Notes: generated by a model from the letters alone, not told the origin. A stretch of DNA of 64,000 bases from Hysterangium stoloniferum (GCA_015178975.1 WHVD01000011.1:682001-746000); one strand, 5' to 3'. Shown: positions 44,106 to 56,757, counted from the stretch's first letter. Translations and numbers: made by a program.

Positions 44106-47100
44106 ATGTCAAACGAAACCAATCAGACTGACAATTCGAAACGACCTGCAATTCCAGAGATCTCTATCACTATCTCGACGAGTAACTTGAGCCCAATACC
44201 ACCTCCTCCAGAGGCCAGCGAACCACATCCACTTTCTCCCCCTCTATCACCTCCAACTCCTCTAACCCCACCGTCCTTGAGTTTACCTGATGAGGGTCTC
44301 AGCGGGCAGCAGACACTTCAGGCTAGAGCTAGTCACGAACGAGGCACAGACCCGAACCTTCTTAGTCCTGCCAGTCTCGCAGGTTCTCTACGCCCCTCTA
44401 CACCACCATTATCGCCCTCTGGTTCCGAGCATGAGTCCATCCCATCTTCTCCCACACTAACGGCGCGATCCTCTGTCCACTTTCAGCCAACGACATTGGT
44501 ACTCCGTGAAAATCAGCCCGGTTCTGGTATCACTTCTCTCAATATGCTTAGCCCGGGTTCGCACCGCAGCCATAGCCGTAGAGGAAGCAATGCATCCCAC
44601 ACCACTTCGATAGACGACACCGCCTATGGATCAGAAGATCATCACTACACCAACTTGCCTCTGACACCTGTCGGGGGCAACAAACTTGACAGTGCTTCCT
44701 TGAACACCTCTTTCAGCCCTACGTTCACAGTTTCTGACACAGCATCTGTGCACAGTAAGGACAAGGGCAAGTCCCCCCGCGATGATAGTGGGGATCCAGA
44801 TGGCGACCAAAAAGCCGGTTCTATAAAGCGAGACAGCTCTCAGATTGCCGAAGCAGTACCTTTACCCGAAGAGGATATCGATCCGACGCCATTTCTATTC
44901 AATCCGTGGAAGCTGGCTTCACTTGTGGATCCAAAATCGCTGGAGGCTTTACAAGATATTGGTGGCGTTGATACTTTGATCAAGGGCCTGGGTACAGACG
45001 CAAAGCACGGTCTTTCTGAGCGTGCTTTACGTCAAGACACTATGTCTGTGTCGGATGCCATTTCCGACGGGGGTAGAGCGGCTTCCCCCTCCAAAGAAGA
45101 CGCGCCATATGGTGCGACTTTGCAGGACCGAAAGCGTGTCTATGGCGAGAATATTCTGCCAGAGCGGAAATCGAAGTCATTGCTTCTATTGATGTGGCTT
45201 GCCTTCAAAGATAAAGTCTTGGTCCGTATTTTGTAATTTTTTTTACCCTTTGAATCACATCGAAACAAATTGTAGGTGCTTTTATCTATCGCTGCAGTCG
45301 TCTCTCTCGCTCTGGGTCTTTTTCAGGACTTTGGTACACCACCCGAAACAGTGCAGTGCGGTGACGATCCCACTCAACGTTGCACATTGCCCAAAGTCGA
45401 TTGGGTGGAAGGTGTCGCCATTATTGTGGCCATCGTAATCGTAGTTGTTGTTGGAAGCTTGAATGATTGGCAGAAGGAGCGTCAGTTTCGCAGACTTAAT
45501 GAGAAGAAGGACGACCGTGGCGTTAAAGTTATTCGTCACGGCAAAGAAATGATAATCAATGTCAAGGTACGTATGATATCACATTGTTTGGATACTCTTC
45601 TCATTCGTAAATTCAGGAAATACTAGTTGGAGATGTTGCCCTTCTGGAGCCTGGTGAGATCATTCCCTGCGACGGCGTGTTCTTGAGCGGTCACAACGTT
45701 CGCTGCGATGAATCTGGAGCAACTGGGGAGTCGGACGCTATCCGGAAGGCTTCATACGGGGAATGTATGGCCGAATTAAGCCGAAAAGAGCTGTCTAAGA
45801 AAGACTGCTTCCTTCTGAGTGGTAGCAAAGTCATCGAAGGTGTTGGCGAATACGTGGTTATTGCTATCGGTAGAAAGAGCTTCAATGGTCGGATCATGAT
45901 GGGTATCTATCATAGTTTCCTCTTGTTAGTAGATATATTTATTGTTTGTTGCACAGCTCTCAGAGGGGATACGGAACATACGCCTCTTCAGCTCAAGCTC
46001 AATGCTCTCGCCGAGCTTATTGCCAAGCTTGGAAGTGCCGCTGGATTAATATTATTTTCTTCTTTAATGATCAGGTTCTTTGTCCAATTGAGTACGAACC
46101 CCGAACGGTGGGTTTCGTTTATTACTTTGATTTAATTAGTCGACGTACTTAATCTGTTTTTACTACAGAACTAGTAGCGAGAAGGCCTTAGCTTTTGTTC
46201 AAATTCTTATCATATCCGTAACATTGATAGTCGTGGCCGTTCCCGAAGGTATTTCTTATATTTCTCTCATATCGGCGTTCATTGCTGACTTGCGCTTACT
46301 TAGGTCTGCCCCTCGCTGTAACCTTAGCACTTGCCTTTGCAACCCAACGTATGACCAAGGCAAATCTTCTCGTGCGAGTTCTGGGCTCTTGCGAGACCAT
46401 GGCGAACGCCTCAGTCATTTGTACAGACAAGACTGGTACATTGACGCAGAATGTCATGTCTGTCGTCGCTGGCTCCGTCGGAATTCACTGCAAGTTCGTT
46501 CGACGCTTGAATGAGAACCAGGCTCGCACGAACGCTTACGAACAAGGTGGACCCACAAGCGAACGCAAGCACGCTACTGACTTCTCTATCGACCAAGCCG
46601 AATTGAACTCGGTTTTGGATCCGCCGTTAAGGAAATTATTCAATGAGGCCATTGCGATCAACTCCACTGCGTTTGAAGATCTGGATCCCGAGACAGGGAA
46701 GCCAGTCTTTGTTGGCTCCAAGACGGAGACAGCTCTTTTGCGCATGGCTCAGGAACTGGGCTGGCAGGATTACAAACAGACCCGAGATTTCTTGGAGGTC
46801 GTCCAGATGATTCCTTTTTCAAGTGAGCGCAAGGCTATGGGTGTGGTTGTGCGTAATGAGGACGGGAGCTTTAGAATATATCTTAAAGGCGCCAGTGAAA
46901 TCCTCACCAAGCTCTGCGTCCGGCATGTTGTCGTTCGTCCCCGCAACGAGTCGTCCGGAAAGGAGAAGGATTCGGTGGTTACAAGCGAAATCGGAGAAAT
47001 GGAGAAAGATAATATTTCGCGGACAATCATTTTTTATGCCAACCAGACACTTCGAACGATCGCATTGTGTTATCGTGATTTTGATGTATGGCCCCCGAAG

Positions 47101-48822
47101 GGGAGTATATTAGAGGATGATGAAGTTCCCTGGAGGGATCTTGCCCAGGACTTGACGCTCATAGGTATAACTGGTATTGAAGATCCACTTCGTCCAGGGG
47201 TCAGTGAGGCCGTTGCTAATTGTCATAAGGCTGGTGTCACGGTCAAAATGTGTACCGGGGACAATGTTCTTACCGCACGTTCCATCGCTTTACAATGTGG
47301 CATATTTACCAAGGGCGGCCTCATTATGGAGGGCCCTGTCTTCAGGAAACTCAATGCACCAGACATGCTTGCGGTGATTCCCCGCCTCCAAGTCTTAGCC
47401 CGTAGTTCCCCTGAAGACAAGAAGATTTTAGTGGAAAAGTTGAAGAATTTTGGTGAAACTGTGGGTGTCACTGGTGATGGCACAAACGATGGGCCTGCTC
47501 TTAAGACCGCAAATGTTGGTTTCTCCATGGGCATTGCGGGGACGGAGGTCGCTAAAGAAGCTTCGGATATTATTCTCATGGATGACAATTTTACTTCAAT
47601 TGTCAGTGCCATAATGTGGGGTCGATGCGTGAATGATGCAGTACGCAAATTTTTACAATTCCAAATTTCAGTCAACATTGCCGCAGTCATTATTACCTTC
47701 GTGACAGCCGTTGCCTCGGACACGGAGACTTCCGTGCTTTCTGCCGTTCAGCTTCTCTGGATCAACATTATCATGGACACATTTGCAGCTCTCGCTTTAG
47801 CGACTGATCCTGCGACCCCAGAACTATTAGATCGCAAACCTGATTCAAGAACGGCACCACTCTTCAGTGTTCCAATGAGAAAGCAAATACTCGGCCAGTC
47901 CATTTATCAAACTATCATTGTCCTTATCTTCCATTTTCTTGGGAATTCTATATTCGGCTACCATCAAGAAGAAAACCAATCGATCCAACTCGAACATGAC
48001 AGGACTTTAGGGACACTTGTATTCAATACCTTTGTTTTTTGTCAAATTTTTAATTCTGTCAATTGCCGAAGTATTGATAATCGCCGCAATGTTTTCAGCG
48101 GCATAACGAAAAATTGGTACTTTATAGCCATCACACTCATAGGTGAGATGATATTTTCCTTTCTAGATGTCAAAATTGATCCCCCTCTAGAGATTGGGAT
48201 TCAGATTCTAATTGTATTTGTTGGCGGCGCTGCCTTTCAGGTTAGGCCGATAGGTGGACGAGAATGGGGGATTTCGATATTGCTGGGCTTCATGTCGATT
48301 CCAATTGGTTTCCTACTGCGTCTGATTCCGGATGAGCCGGTAGAGCGACTATTTGTTAAGTTGCATTTGATGGCGGATCCCAACGAACCTGTTTTACCTA
48401 TCCAAAGCGCGGAGCGCGGAAACTGGAACCCTGCCATCAACCTCATTCGGGACAACCTTAATACTTTCGCAAACGTTCGTGGTGGCCGTTTACGTTCTTC
48501 GTCATTTGTGGGCAAGAGTCGGTCGTCTCGGCTGCAGGAGGCTGGTGTTCAGCTGTATGTTACTTTCCCTTGTACAATGTGTCCAGATTACTCACGTCTG
48601 ACTTGTAGCCCGTCCTTGCTGACCATGATCCCTACTCTAGTAGCATCTTCCGTTGGAGCAGGATGGTCTCCAAATCCAGGATCATTGTCAGACCCGTCCA
48701 ATGCCGACCCCTCGCGTTCATCTGCTGCTTTGATGGAAGGGAAAATTCAGATTCATCCCGATACGTCGCAGGACGACGAAATATATAAGAGATGGGGTCC
48801 TCCCCCCTCTCCTATTCCATAA
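44106..48822 (+). CDS. PMC1: P-type Ca2+-ATPase, vacuolar PMC1 type
   Basis: Pumps Ca2+ out of the cytosol using ATP (P2B ATPase, vacuole or plasma membrane). Seven exons; introns at 45222-45275, 45567-45616, 45903-45956, 46108-46168, 46249-46303 and about 48555-48608 (54 nt, frame-neutral). A ~270-residue Ser/Pro-rich N-terminus precedes the cation ATPase domain. Motifs: VRCDESGATGESD (actuator TGES), VAVPEGLPLAVTLA (rebuilt across intron 5), ICTDKTGTLTQN (phosphorylated Asp), FRIYLKGASE, VKMCTGDNVLTA, VTGDGTNDGPALK (usual Ala replaced by Gly), LLWINIIMDTFAALALATD in the membrane C-terminus. Key residues are intact. The C-terminus ends GPPPSPIP-stop at 48822. The long Ser-rich N-terminus is typical of basidiomycete PMC1. 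A YVC1-type Ca2+-release channel lies 10 kb upstream. Confidence 0.95.
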
Positions 48823-48849
48823 TCATGCAAGGTGTTTAGACTTCATCCC

Positions 48850-48960
48850 AATTCCGACCCGTCCCTCTACTGCCATGATGGACGGCAAATTCAAATTCGT
48901 TCCGATGTGACAGGACGAAACGAAATATATAAGAAACGAGAGCACCTCCCTGTTTCGCCC
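48850..48960 (+). repeat. Diverged copy of the PMC1 C-terminal coding tail
   Basis: Just after the PMC1 stop, 48850-48960 repeats the last ~110 coding bases (48690-48808): GACCCGTCC, CAAATTCAAATTCGTTCCGAT against CAGATTCATCCCGATACGTC, then CAGGACGAAACGAAATATAT against CAGGACGACGAAATATATAA, and CACCTCCC. It looks like a tandem duplication of the last coding segment that now lies in the 3' UTR. Confidence 0.75.
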
Positions 48961-49132
48961 ATAAACATACAGTATTTGCGGATGTTGCTTTCTCATTGTA
49001 TATACATATCTACATTCTTCACATCCAGAAAATCACGATTCATGTCTTTTTTTACGGCTTTACGTTATATAATAAATGTCACTCATGCGCCGTTCGTAGT
49101 ACTGGCGCTTCCCACCCATAAAGCATATGACC

Positions 49133-50084
49133 ATGTCTATATATTCTGAATTATTAGAGGACTTCGCAAGAAAAGAAACTCATTTTATCGAGCTAATTTA
49201 TACGCCTCACGTATCCTGGCCATTGCTACCTGAGTCCTCATTGAGAGATTTGAACGATGGTTCGTAAACAAGTTTCAGCTTATCTATAACGAGGCTTATC
49301 GATCCTTCATGCGCTGCCACTGACAGGCCGTTATCTCTCGGTCTCAGTGCTCGATTCTTCATTCAACCCGCCCACTTTAGCACATGCTGCTTTGGCACAA
49401 CTTACAGTTCCAGTTACTGGAAGCGACAGCTCTTCATCACCCCGGGGAGATTACGATGCGTGCATGTTGCTATTCTCCATGAAGAATGCCGACAAGCAGT
49501 TAAAACCGGGCGATGCGACTCCCTCCCAACGCCTAGAAATGATGGTGATTCTGGCGCAGGAACTGCAGGATATTGGCAGAAGGACGGGCAATCGCACTCT
49601 GCGGAATGTCGCAGTCGCATTGTGCCGGGAGCCGACATTTGTAGGTAAATCCACGGCCCTGAATGCTTTTTTCCGTCAAAGGATGCACGAGCTGTCCTCC
49701 CCGATGCATGTCCAACTCACATTTTTGATGGGATTCGATACGCTGGAACGTTTGTTTGCCCCGAGATATTATGGCTCAGAAAGCGCAATGAAGCATGCGC
49801 TTCTGGGGTTTCTTTCGTCTACCGGTGACAATTCGCGGGTGCTTTGTGCACGCCGAAACCAGGGAGCGAGCTACACGCAATCTGAAACCGATGTCCTTGA
49901 CGTGGCTGCAGAATTTATTGGATCAGGGGAGGTGGCCCTGACTGATATACACGAAGCCAACAGGACACTTAGCTCCAGCGAAATACGGGAGAGCATACGA
50001 AACGGGTCCACGGAATGGGAAATCAAGACACTTCCAGGCATTGCGACCTATGTTAAGGAACATAGCTTGTACATTGGGGGTTAA
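49133..50084 (+). CDS. POF1: Nicotinamide-nucleotide adenylyltransferase-like protein (POF1 family)
   Basis: Nucleotidylyltransferase-fold protein of the Pof1/NMNAT-like family. Two exons: 49133-49259 (MSIYSELLEDFARKE, HFIELIYTPHVSWPLL) and 49327-50084, joined in frame across the 67-bp intron to RYLSVSVLDSSFNPPTLAH. SFNPPTLAH is the family variant of the nucleotide-binding (H/T)xGH motif. LTFLMGFDTLERLFAPRYY and LSSSEIRESIRNG (the ISSTxIR-like motif) follow. It ends HSLYIGG-stop at 50084. About 290 residues, normal for the family. Fungal Pof1 is implicated in filamentation and protein quality control; NMN adenylylation is inferred from the fold. Confidence 0.85.
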
Positions 50085-50451
50085 CAATATCATTTGTAGA
50101 AGTGGCTGCAAGGGTCTCAATATGGCGATATATGAACTATCCGTGTCCTCACTGCAGTTCGAATTATCACCTGGCTTCACCGTCACTAATAACTAGCAAG
50201 GACTAGCTCGAAGTAGTTACATTGATACGGAGAAATTGATAACCTCGAACCCGAACGAAGATTGTGGCACTATAAGTAAATCAACATGCATGAAAGAATC
50301 TAAGGGGGTATACAAATATAAGTTCAATGGTACTACAACTTTGGGGCCTTGCCACCGAGTACTGTCATCCAAGTCGAAGCACGTCTTAAAAACCCAAATG
50401 GAAAAAAAAAGATTGTACTCCCGGTATACCTAGTCTAGTAGGAACCTGCAA
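50085..50451. other. Convergent 3' region
   Basis: Convergent spacer between the NMNAT-like gene and the minus-strand peroxiredoxin-like gene; nothing else seen. Confidence 0.5.
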
Positions 50452-52676
50452 TCAGGCCTTGGATGTGCTTGATGGGGACCTATGCCTACCTGGCGAAATC
50501 GGTTCCGCCCTGTGATCAGTTTCATCCGAGGTTTCGGCATCATCAGGTAGCCCCCGTCGTCTTATTTTCCTAGATCGTATCCGTTCTAGTTCTAGGCTAC
50601 GCGCAGACGTCCATTCCTCTAGTTGTTGATAATGTTCCTGCTTGATGCCGGATACGGTGAGATCGACACCAGGTGCTCGAACTACCTCACGTATTGGAGG
50701 GTGCGACATGGTGAGATCAGCACCAGATGCTCGAACTGCCTTACGTATTGGACGGTGCGACACGGTGAGATCGGCACCAGCTGCTCGAACTACCTTACGT
50801 ATTGGACGGTGCGACACGGTGAGATCAGCACCAGCTGCTCGAACTACCTCACGTATCGGAGGGTGCGACACGGTGAGTTCAGCACCACCTGCTTGAACTA
50901 CCTCACGCATTAGAGGGCGCGACACGGTGAGGCCAGGACCAGCTGTTCGAACGATCTCACGTATTGGAACGTGCGATACGGGGAGATCAACACCAGCTGC
51001 TCGAACTACCTCGCGTATTGGGGCGTGCGAGGCAGTGTTGTGCATCCTGGATGCATACGAGCAGCGTAGACTAGAGTATATATTTTTGAACTTCAGTCGA
51101 TGAATATAATGATGACCGGACTTACCCAGGGCCGAAAACAAATTCCCCACCCACTTGGAAGAAGTCGCCCGGATATCTATAGAGCGGCATCCTTGCCGTG
51201 ACGGCATTTTTTGCAACACGGGCTAAGCCGAGTGTTAGATTATGTTCTAGATAGTCACCACGCTCGGATCTTGGTCCCCCGCTAAGTGTGCGTATCATCA
51301 TGTTGAGAGCGCGGTGGATCTTGCGGGAGGGGTCGGTGTAGACTTCATAGGGCAGATTAAAAATACCTAACCTTCATATTAGGAACGAGTCAAAATCCAG
51401 AGTAAGAGTACGTACTCTTCCATGACTTAATCATGTAGGGTGAGCCATGCGAAATAACAATCAACTTTACATTAGCTTTTCTGAGGACTTCTGGAGGGAC
51501 CTCTCGGACAATTGATCGCATATAGTCAGCACAGAATGGACACCTACAGTCCTCCTGAGCATTGTAACAATATCGTTGAGAAACCGACACTCACAGGAAG
51601 TGACGAATAAAAACAACGCATGTTGCCTGTTTATCAAACAATTCACCCAAAAAATATCTCTGCCCGTCCTGCCCAAAGACAGGTAAATTGGCTGCAATTT
51701 TGAGTTCCATAACCGTCAGATCAACACCCGGAGCGACAAATCCGTCTGGGCTAAGGAAAGCATTGTATGTCGAATCATGCTTTGTCTCTAGACGTGCAGG
51801 GCCTGATTTCTTGCGCAAACGTCTTTGGTCCTTAAGCCTTTTACGATCTTGATCTTCGGGGCCGCGGAGTGAGTGATGCTGGGGGTCAAAATCATCGTAG
51901 TCGCTACATACGCCCAAATCGCAGTCAGAACAAACTTCATCTCCATTCGATCGGTGGGCGAGCGGAATGCGCGGGGATCGTGTTAAAAGAGAAGTGCGGG
52001 CGTCATGCCCAGTGACGGAACCGACTCCTTTCTGCATGGCTTCTGCACGTCTGTCTGTGGTGTGATTTACGGGAGATATAGAAATATCAGTTTCGGTCAT
52101 GCCACTCTGAGCACCTCTCCGAGGTTTGCTAGGAATGTCAAGATTGTCCTGTGAGGTTCTGGGGAAAAGAATTATCTGTGGCTTCTGAGGATCTTTCCGA
52201 TGGTGCTTTATCGAGACGTCGTCGGTTGGGTGATGAGAGAAAGAAGTTCTTGTCGCAGTGGCAGGTTTAAAAGCATCGGAGCCTCGACGTGGACCATTTG
52301 AACTCGGTCCGTTCCAACTGACCCGGTCGCTGCTACTGACTCTGGCGGAGTCAGGTGCAATTACAGACATCGGAGGCTTGGGGAGCAGAAGGGACAAACT
52401 GAATCCTTCTGTTGTAACACTGTCTGAGAATGTCACGGTTGGTGACCTCGGGAGCGGGGGCTTTGCCAGGTCCTCTGGCGGGGGAGACGCGTGTTGTGGC
52501 CAAAGTGAAGTGGGAACATGATAGCCAACGGATCGCCTCGGTAGGTTTGGTACGGAAGCACGTCCACGAAGAGCTTTAGGAGGAGGAGATACTGCATTAC
52601 CCGCGTAGTGGGAAGCGGTCGCAGAGGACAAGTGCGACGGAAGAGAATCGGTCTTGGTAACGTATAGATCATCCAT
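50452..52676 (-). CDS. AhpC/TSA peroxiredoxin-like protein with expanded C-terminal repeat
   Basis: Thioredoxin-fold peroxiredoxin-like (AhpC/TSA, PRXL2) protein, about 630 residues in five exons. The start MDDLYVTKTDSLPSH at 52676 was preferred over an upstream GTG. The first ~330 residues are disordered, Ser/Pro-rich. Then ELKIAANLPVFGQDGQRYF, VVFIRHFL/CPFCADYM (C-x2-C active site rebuilt over intron 51544-51594), NVKLIVISHGSPYMIKSW, and over intron 51367-51415 SIFNLPYEVYTDPSRKIHR, then FFQVGGEFVFGPG and, after intron 51071-51125, LRCSYASRMHNTASH. The C-terminus is a run of seven 18-residue repeats (APIREVVRAAG type), then a basic/acidic tail. Usual relatives carry only one such motif. Redox function is likely, with physiological substrate unknown. 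Confidence 0.88.
50654..51031 (-). repeat. In-gene 54-bp tandem repeat, seven copies
   Basis: Seven copies, 54 bp each, of the coding sequence for H-x-P-I-R-E-V-V-R-A-A-G-x-D-L-T-V-S. Copies vary (REI, RPLMREVV, IRKAVRAS) but all keep frame and the His/Pro-Ile-Arg/Gly/Leu pattern. The first copy (HAPIREVVRAAGVDL) is the one matching the conserved family C-terminus. Confidence 0.92.
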
Positions 52677-53844
52677 TGCCAATGCGCTATAGCGTCGCTG
52701 CACCTCGCAAAACAGTAAACGAGGAGATGAGGGGTAAATGGTTAAATTGACAGCCGTAACGAAGTCCTTGACTGGAAAATCACAGGCTTCGATGTCCCAA
52801 GCACACCAATCATAGTGTCATTCACCGGCCATAAGGTAGTCTATGCATATATAGAACGGCTTCCCATAATTTCTAAGGCGCAGGAGGTGAGAATGAATCG
52901 ACAAATCGAGATGGGAGTAATGGCTTCAATGGGACAGGAAGCTACAGGCTGCAACAGGTTGAGCGTCAATATCAGATCACACAGTCGTCGTCGTACTTTA
53001 GATTCTATTTCATGGCATCATAGACATAATGTTAACCGGCACGCGATCAAGGAACATTACGCAAGAATTTAGTCTAGACATAGGATTGTGTATTTAGTTT
53101 GTCTAAAACGATAGGCATCCTAAATATATAGGTAAATCCAAGTAAAGCACTCCTGTGACCATGACGTTTTGAGCAAAAAATTCCAGATTGCCTGCCCCAG
53201 GCTGGCGCCCGCGATATCACGGCAATGAATGCTTTGGCACACATTCTCGGATCTCTCGGACCTCTCGGACCAATGAGAGTGAAAGCCGCAATGGGTTTTG
53301 ACCATGGCAGCTTAGTTTCTCATTTTATGGATCATGGTTGCGTACTGTTGCGTTGTAGGCTTCATCAATTAATTTCTAATGTTGTTCTAACCTTCCCAGA
53401 ATGCTGACTTTCAAATAACAACACTCACGGCTTCAATACATGTTCTCATGAGATCTCATGGTTATTATTAGCGGGAAAAGTTACTGACAGAAATGACATT
53501 TATTGCACTAGTGCTTTAGAAATGACGTCCCCGCAGCTTATCAACGCTACAGTCGACTCCCTCTTCTGTTTGTATAACCGGGGTTAATTTCGCACTCTGG
53601 GAATGAGACCATGTGTTTACTTCAATGACATACATGTCCAGTCTAGAACGTTTGGAGGCAGGAATCGAATAATACAGGACCCAGTTTTGATCGAGTACAA
53701 CTCCTTTATTGCATAAAATTACGAGAAAATGATTGACTAGAGATACAGTCAGAGTACGACACTGAGTACTTTTTGCGCTGATGAAAGCGTATCTACAGAT
53801 ATTCACAGTCAAAAGGTATGAGTGCGATGTTTTAATGTTTGGTA
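52677..53844. other. Intergenic, no gene supported
   Basis: About 1.2 kb. The plus-strand frames at 52815-53072 and 53225-53407 have no recognisable product. Confidence 0.45.
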
Positions 53845-54793
53845 TCATGCCCAGTTATCGATCAAAGAGTCACGCATTTCGCCAATAACAGCAGTGGATT
53901 CTTGGCCTTGGAGTTCTTCAAAAAAAATGTCAGAAATGGCTCATAATACATAGGAAATGTATACATACTAAATGTAGCTTCAATCACACTGATCTCTGTG
54001 GCCGTAGTATTAAATCCAGTAAATGCACACCAATCGTTGACAACCATCCCCGCGCCAATCACATCAGAGCCACGGTTGACTGTGCCAGCCTGGTCGAATA
54101 CTCCGTATCAGCACACTTTTTCAAGAAAAGAAGGTACTCACTACAAGGGGTACTTGTAATAAAGATGATAACTCATCCTGATCCTGAATACTTGTCTTCG
54201 GATGGACTAACCCCCCCTGATTTGTTATCGCACAATACGATCCTACAAGCACGTTGTCCGCAATAGTCTGTCGAAACACTTCGACTTTCAAAACATCCGC
54301 AATAATTTCTTCTGTTTCTCGATCGATATCCGGGTGTACCAATGCGACATAATCGTTACACGCTATGACGTTCCCAAGAGCCGACAGTCGCTCCTCAACA
54401 CGCTGTAATTGGACAGAGTCCGGGAGAGCATTGCGGAGATGCTGTAGCTCTTGGTCTGTTGTTGTAGATGGGACTAGTAGGCCGTGTCGATTGCCTGCTG
54501 TAAGTCGACCAATTATACGAGTACCGTTAATGGTTGTATGGACGATGGGAATCACATCGCTGAGTTCTGCCTCAAAAGTGGAGTAAAAGTTTGTGCTGCC
54601 ACCAATAGCAGCAAGGCAGTAGCTGGTATGTGCGATGTAAACAATGCTCTCAGATGCTCTTGTGCACGTCACACACCTGTTTGTTAGTTTACTAAAGACC
54701 CCGATATCGCTACTATTTTCAAATTGCATTCCTACAGTATTCAGTGAGTGTTGGAGCAGTATACGTTGGTACCATATACTTACTGACTGCCAT
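53845..54793 (-). CDS. TIF6: Translation initiation factor 6 (60S anti-association factor)
   Basis: eIF6 binds the 60S subunit and prevents premature 40S joining; it is also needed for 60S biogenesis. Four exons: 54784-54793 (only 10 nt, M-A-V-), 54142-54732 ([57 protein letters not shown]), 53969-54089 ([32 protein letters not shown]) and 53845-53915 ([16 protein letters not shown], ending SLIDNWA). Introns: 54733-54783, 54090-54141, 53916-53968. About 245 residues, the family's standard size, all blocks intact. Divergent from the NDUFAF7 gene, 209 bp between starts. Confidence 0.95.
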
Positions 54794-55002
54794 GATACCC
54801 TGATGAGCTGAAAAGGCCTAGATAGGATTTATGATTGGGACTACTTGATAGTACGAATTTTTATAAACTCGCGGAGCCGAACCTACCAAAGCATGCCGAC
54901 CAGTAACTCGGCGCACTATTCTGTTCGACTCATTTGTCCACTTCACAGCTTCTTCTTCGTTGAGTCATTGCGGGCCGAAGAACCATTATAAAATCTCGAG
55001 TC
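54794..55002. promoter_or_regulatory. Divergent TIF6/NDUFAF7 promoter
   Basis: 209 bp between two opposing start codons; it must serve both genes. No specific site recognised. Confidence 0.5.
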
Positions 55003-56743
55003 ATGTTGTATTTGAACAGGATAACAGCCAGGGTGCTATTACAAGAGTCTCGTTTGTCGTCACGTGGTTTTCAACGCGTCTCATATTCTTCAACGTCAAC
55101 GCCGCAGGACAGCGGCAAGACATATTCAAAGCAATCGCGTTTCACTCCAGTTGAATCCATTATACATGACTATATTAAGGCCTCGGGACCGCTGCCGGTG
55201 TCCCAGTACATGCAGCTCTGTTTATCTCATCCCATAGAAGGGTACTACATGAAACAGCATACTGGCGATGCTGACGTATTTGGTAGCAAAGGCGATTTTA
55301 CAACTAGTCCAGAAATTAGTCAAGTATTTGGCGAGGCAAGTCCGCAATTGACAGACCAAGTTCTATCGACTGAATTGATGTAGTTGCTCTGCTTATGGTT
55401 TCTGTCCATCTGGCGATCCCCCCAGGGTAACATCCAATATCCCAAAATCAGATATGTGGAGCTCGGCCCTGGTCGAGGCACCCTGATGAGCGATTTTATC
55501 CGGGTGAGAATGTTTGGCCAATTCGTCCCAGAACCCAGTGTTTACGAATTGTCTGAAGACCTTGTCGATGTGGCCAGAGCCAATGGAAGCGTTTACGAGC
55601 ATTCACCTAGTAGAGACAAGCCAGACTATGCGCTCTCGCCAAGGCCAAGCACTTCAAACAGTTTTATCTAACAAAAGACTTGATGAGGGCCGTAATATAA
55701 CGCCAGTCTGGTATGATTCTATAGACGATGTCCCAGAGGCTGCAGGTAGATTTACTCAGTAATTTATGATGTAAGCCTGACATGCCGCACTCTCAGAAGA
55801 TGAATTTACAATAGTCGTCGCGAACGAATTTTTCGATGCGTTGCCCATAAATATTTTGGAGGAACGTAATGACACCGCCTGCTGCATCTCTATCTAATCC
55901 GTTCATGCCACAGAAAACGCCAGGAGGCTTTAGAGAAATCATGGTAGACAGTGCATCCCCACATATACCAGCTCTCTCACCGACACCAGCTGCGACGCTC
56001 AAGTCCGAACCATCTTTCCGTTTTGTGGTCTCTCGAGAAGCGACTCCTCGATCTGAGCTGTTGAGTCGACTATCCCCACGATTTTCAAAACTCCCAAATG
56101 GCTCTCGGATCGAAATCGCTAGCTCCGCATGGCGCATAGGCCGTAAGCTGGCAGAATTAATTTCAAGCAGGGGGGAATCGATGGGGGGCGAAACACGACC
56201 TTTCGCGCCCAAAGGAGCGGCTCTGATTATCGACTACGGTGACGAGCATGCATTTGGCTCTTCGTTTCGCGTGAGTTCCTCGCTGTTCTTGACATGCTAT
56301 GATTTCCACTGTGAATAAACGGAAGGCTTTCAAATCACATCGACTGGTGGACGTATTTGAGGATCCTGGAATGTGCGATCTAACAGCAAATGTGGATTTT
56401 GCTCTTTTAAAGGAATCAATGGCAGACATCGGTGCGTCATCAATCTATGTCAATCTGCTCAATGATTCATATAGGAATCTCGGATAATACAGCTACAACC
56501 CATGGATCTTTAATGCAGAGCGACTTCCTCACTCAGATGGGACTTTTCCTGCGGTTACAAACACTAATGGAAAGACAACGGGATTACACTAAGCGTAGAG
56601 AAATAGAAACCGCAGGTTACAGGCTTGTCAATTCCGCTGATCCCAGAGGGATGGGAAAGGTATTTCGAGTGCTGGGTGTCACTGGCGGCGTTGAACACGA
56701 CATAGCACCTTGGCCATTCCAGAAAGCAATTGGTAGTTGTTAG
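55003..56743 (+). CDS. NDUFAF7: Complex I assembly arginine methyltransferase (NDUFAF7/MidA)
   Basis: Mitochondrial SAM-dependent methyltransferase for NADH dehydrogenase assembly. The N-terminus (LYLNRITARVLLQESRLSS) is Arg/Ser-rich and non-acidic, a likely matrix presequence. Then GPLPVSQYMQLCLSHP, DFTTSPEISQVFGE, YVELGPGRGTLMSDFIR (SAM-binding), WPEPMEAFTSIHLVE, FTIVVANEFFDALPIN, ALIIDYGDEHAFG, FKSHRLVDVFEDPGMCD and DFLTQMGLFLRLQ. Introns: 55336-55383, 55504-55558, 55746-55796, 55866-55923, 56271-56325, 56432-56492. The first intron has a GC donor (GAG/GCAAGT). The tail after APWPF is short and may be spliced once more. Domain order and length are normal. Confidence 0.9.
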
Positions 56744-56757
56744 ATAGCAAGCCATGT

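Noticed and set aside
50230..50260. tRNA-like B-box (CTCGAACCC)
   Set aside because: No A-box, no cloverleaf and no plausible acceptor stem around it.
52815..53072. Plus-strand 85-codon frame downstream of the PRXL start
   Set aside because: No family resemblance and no exon context.
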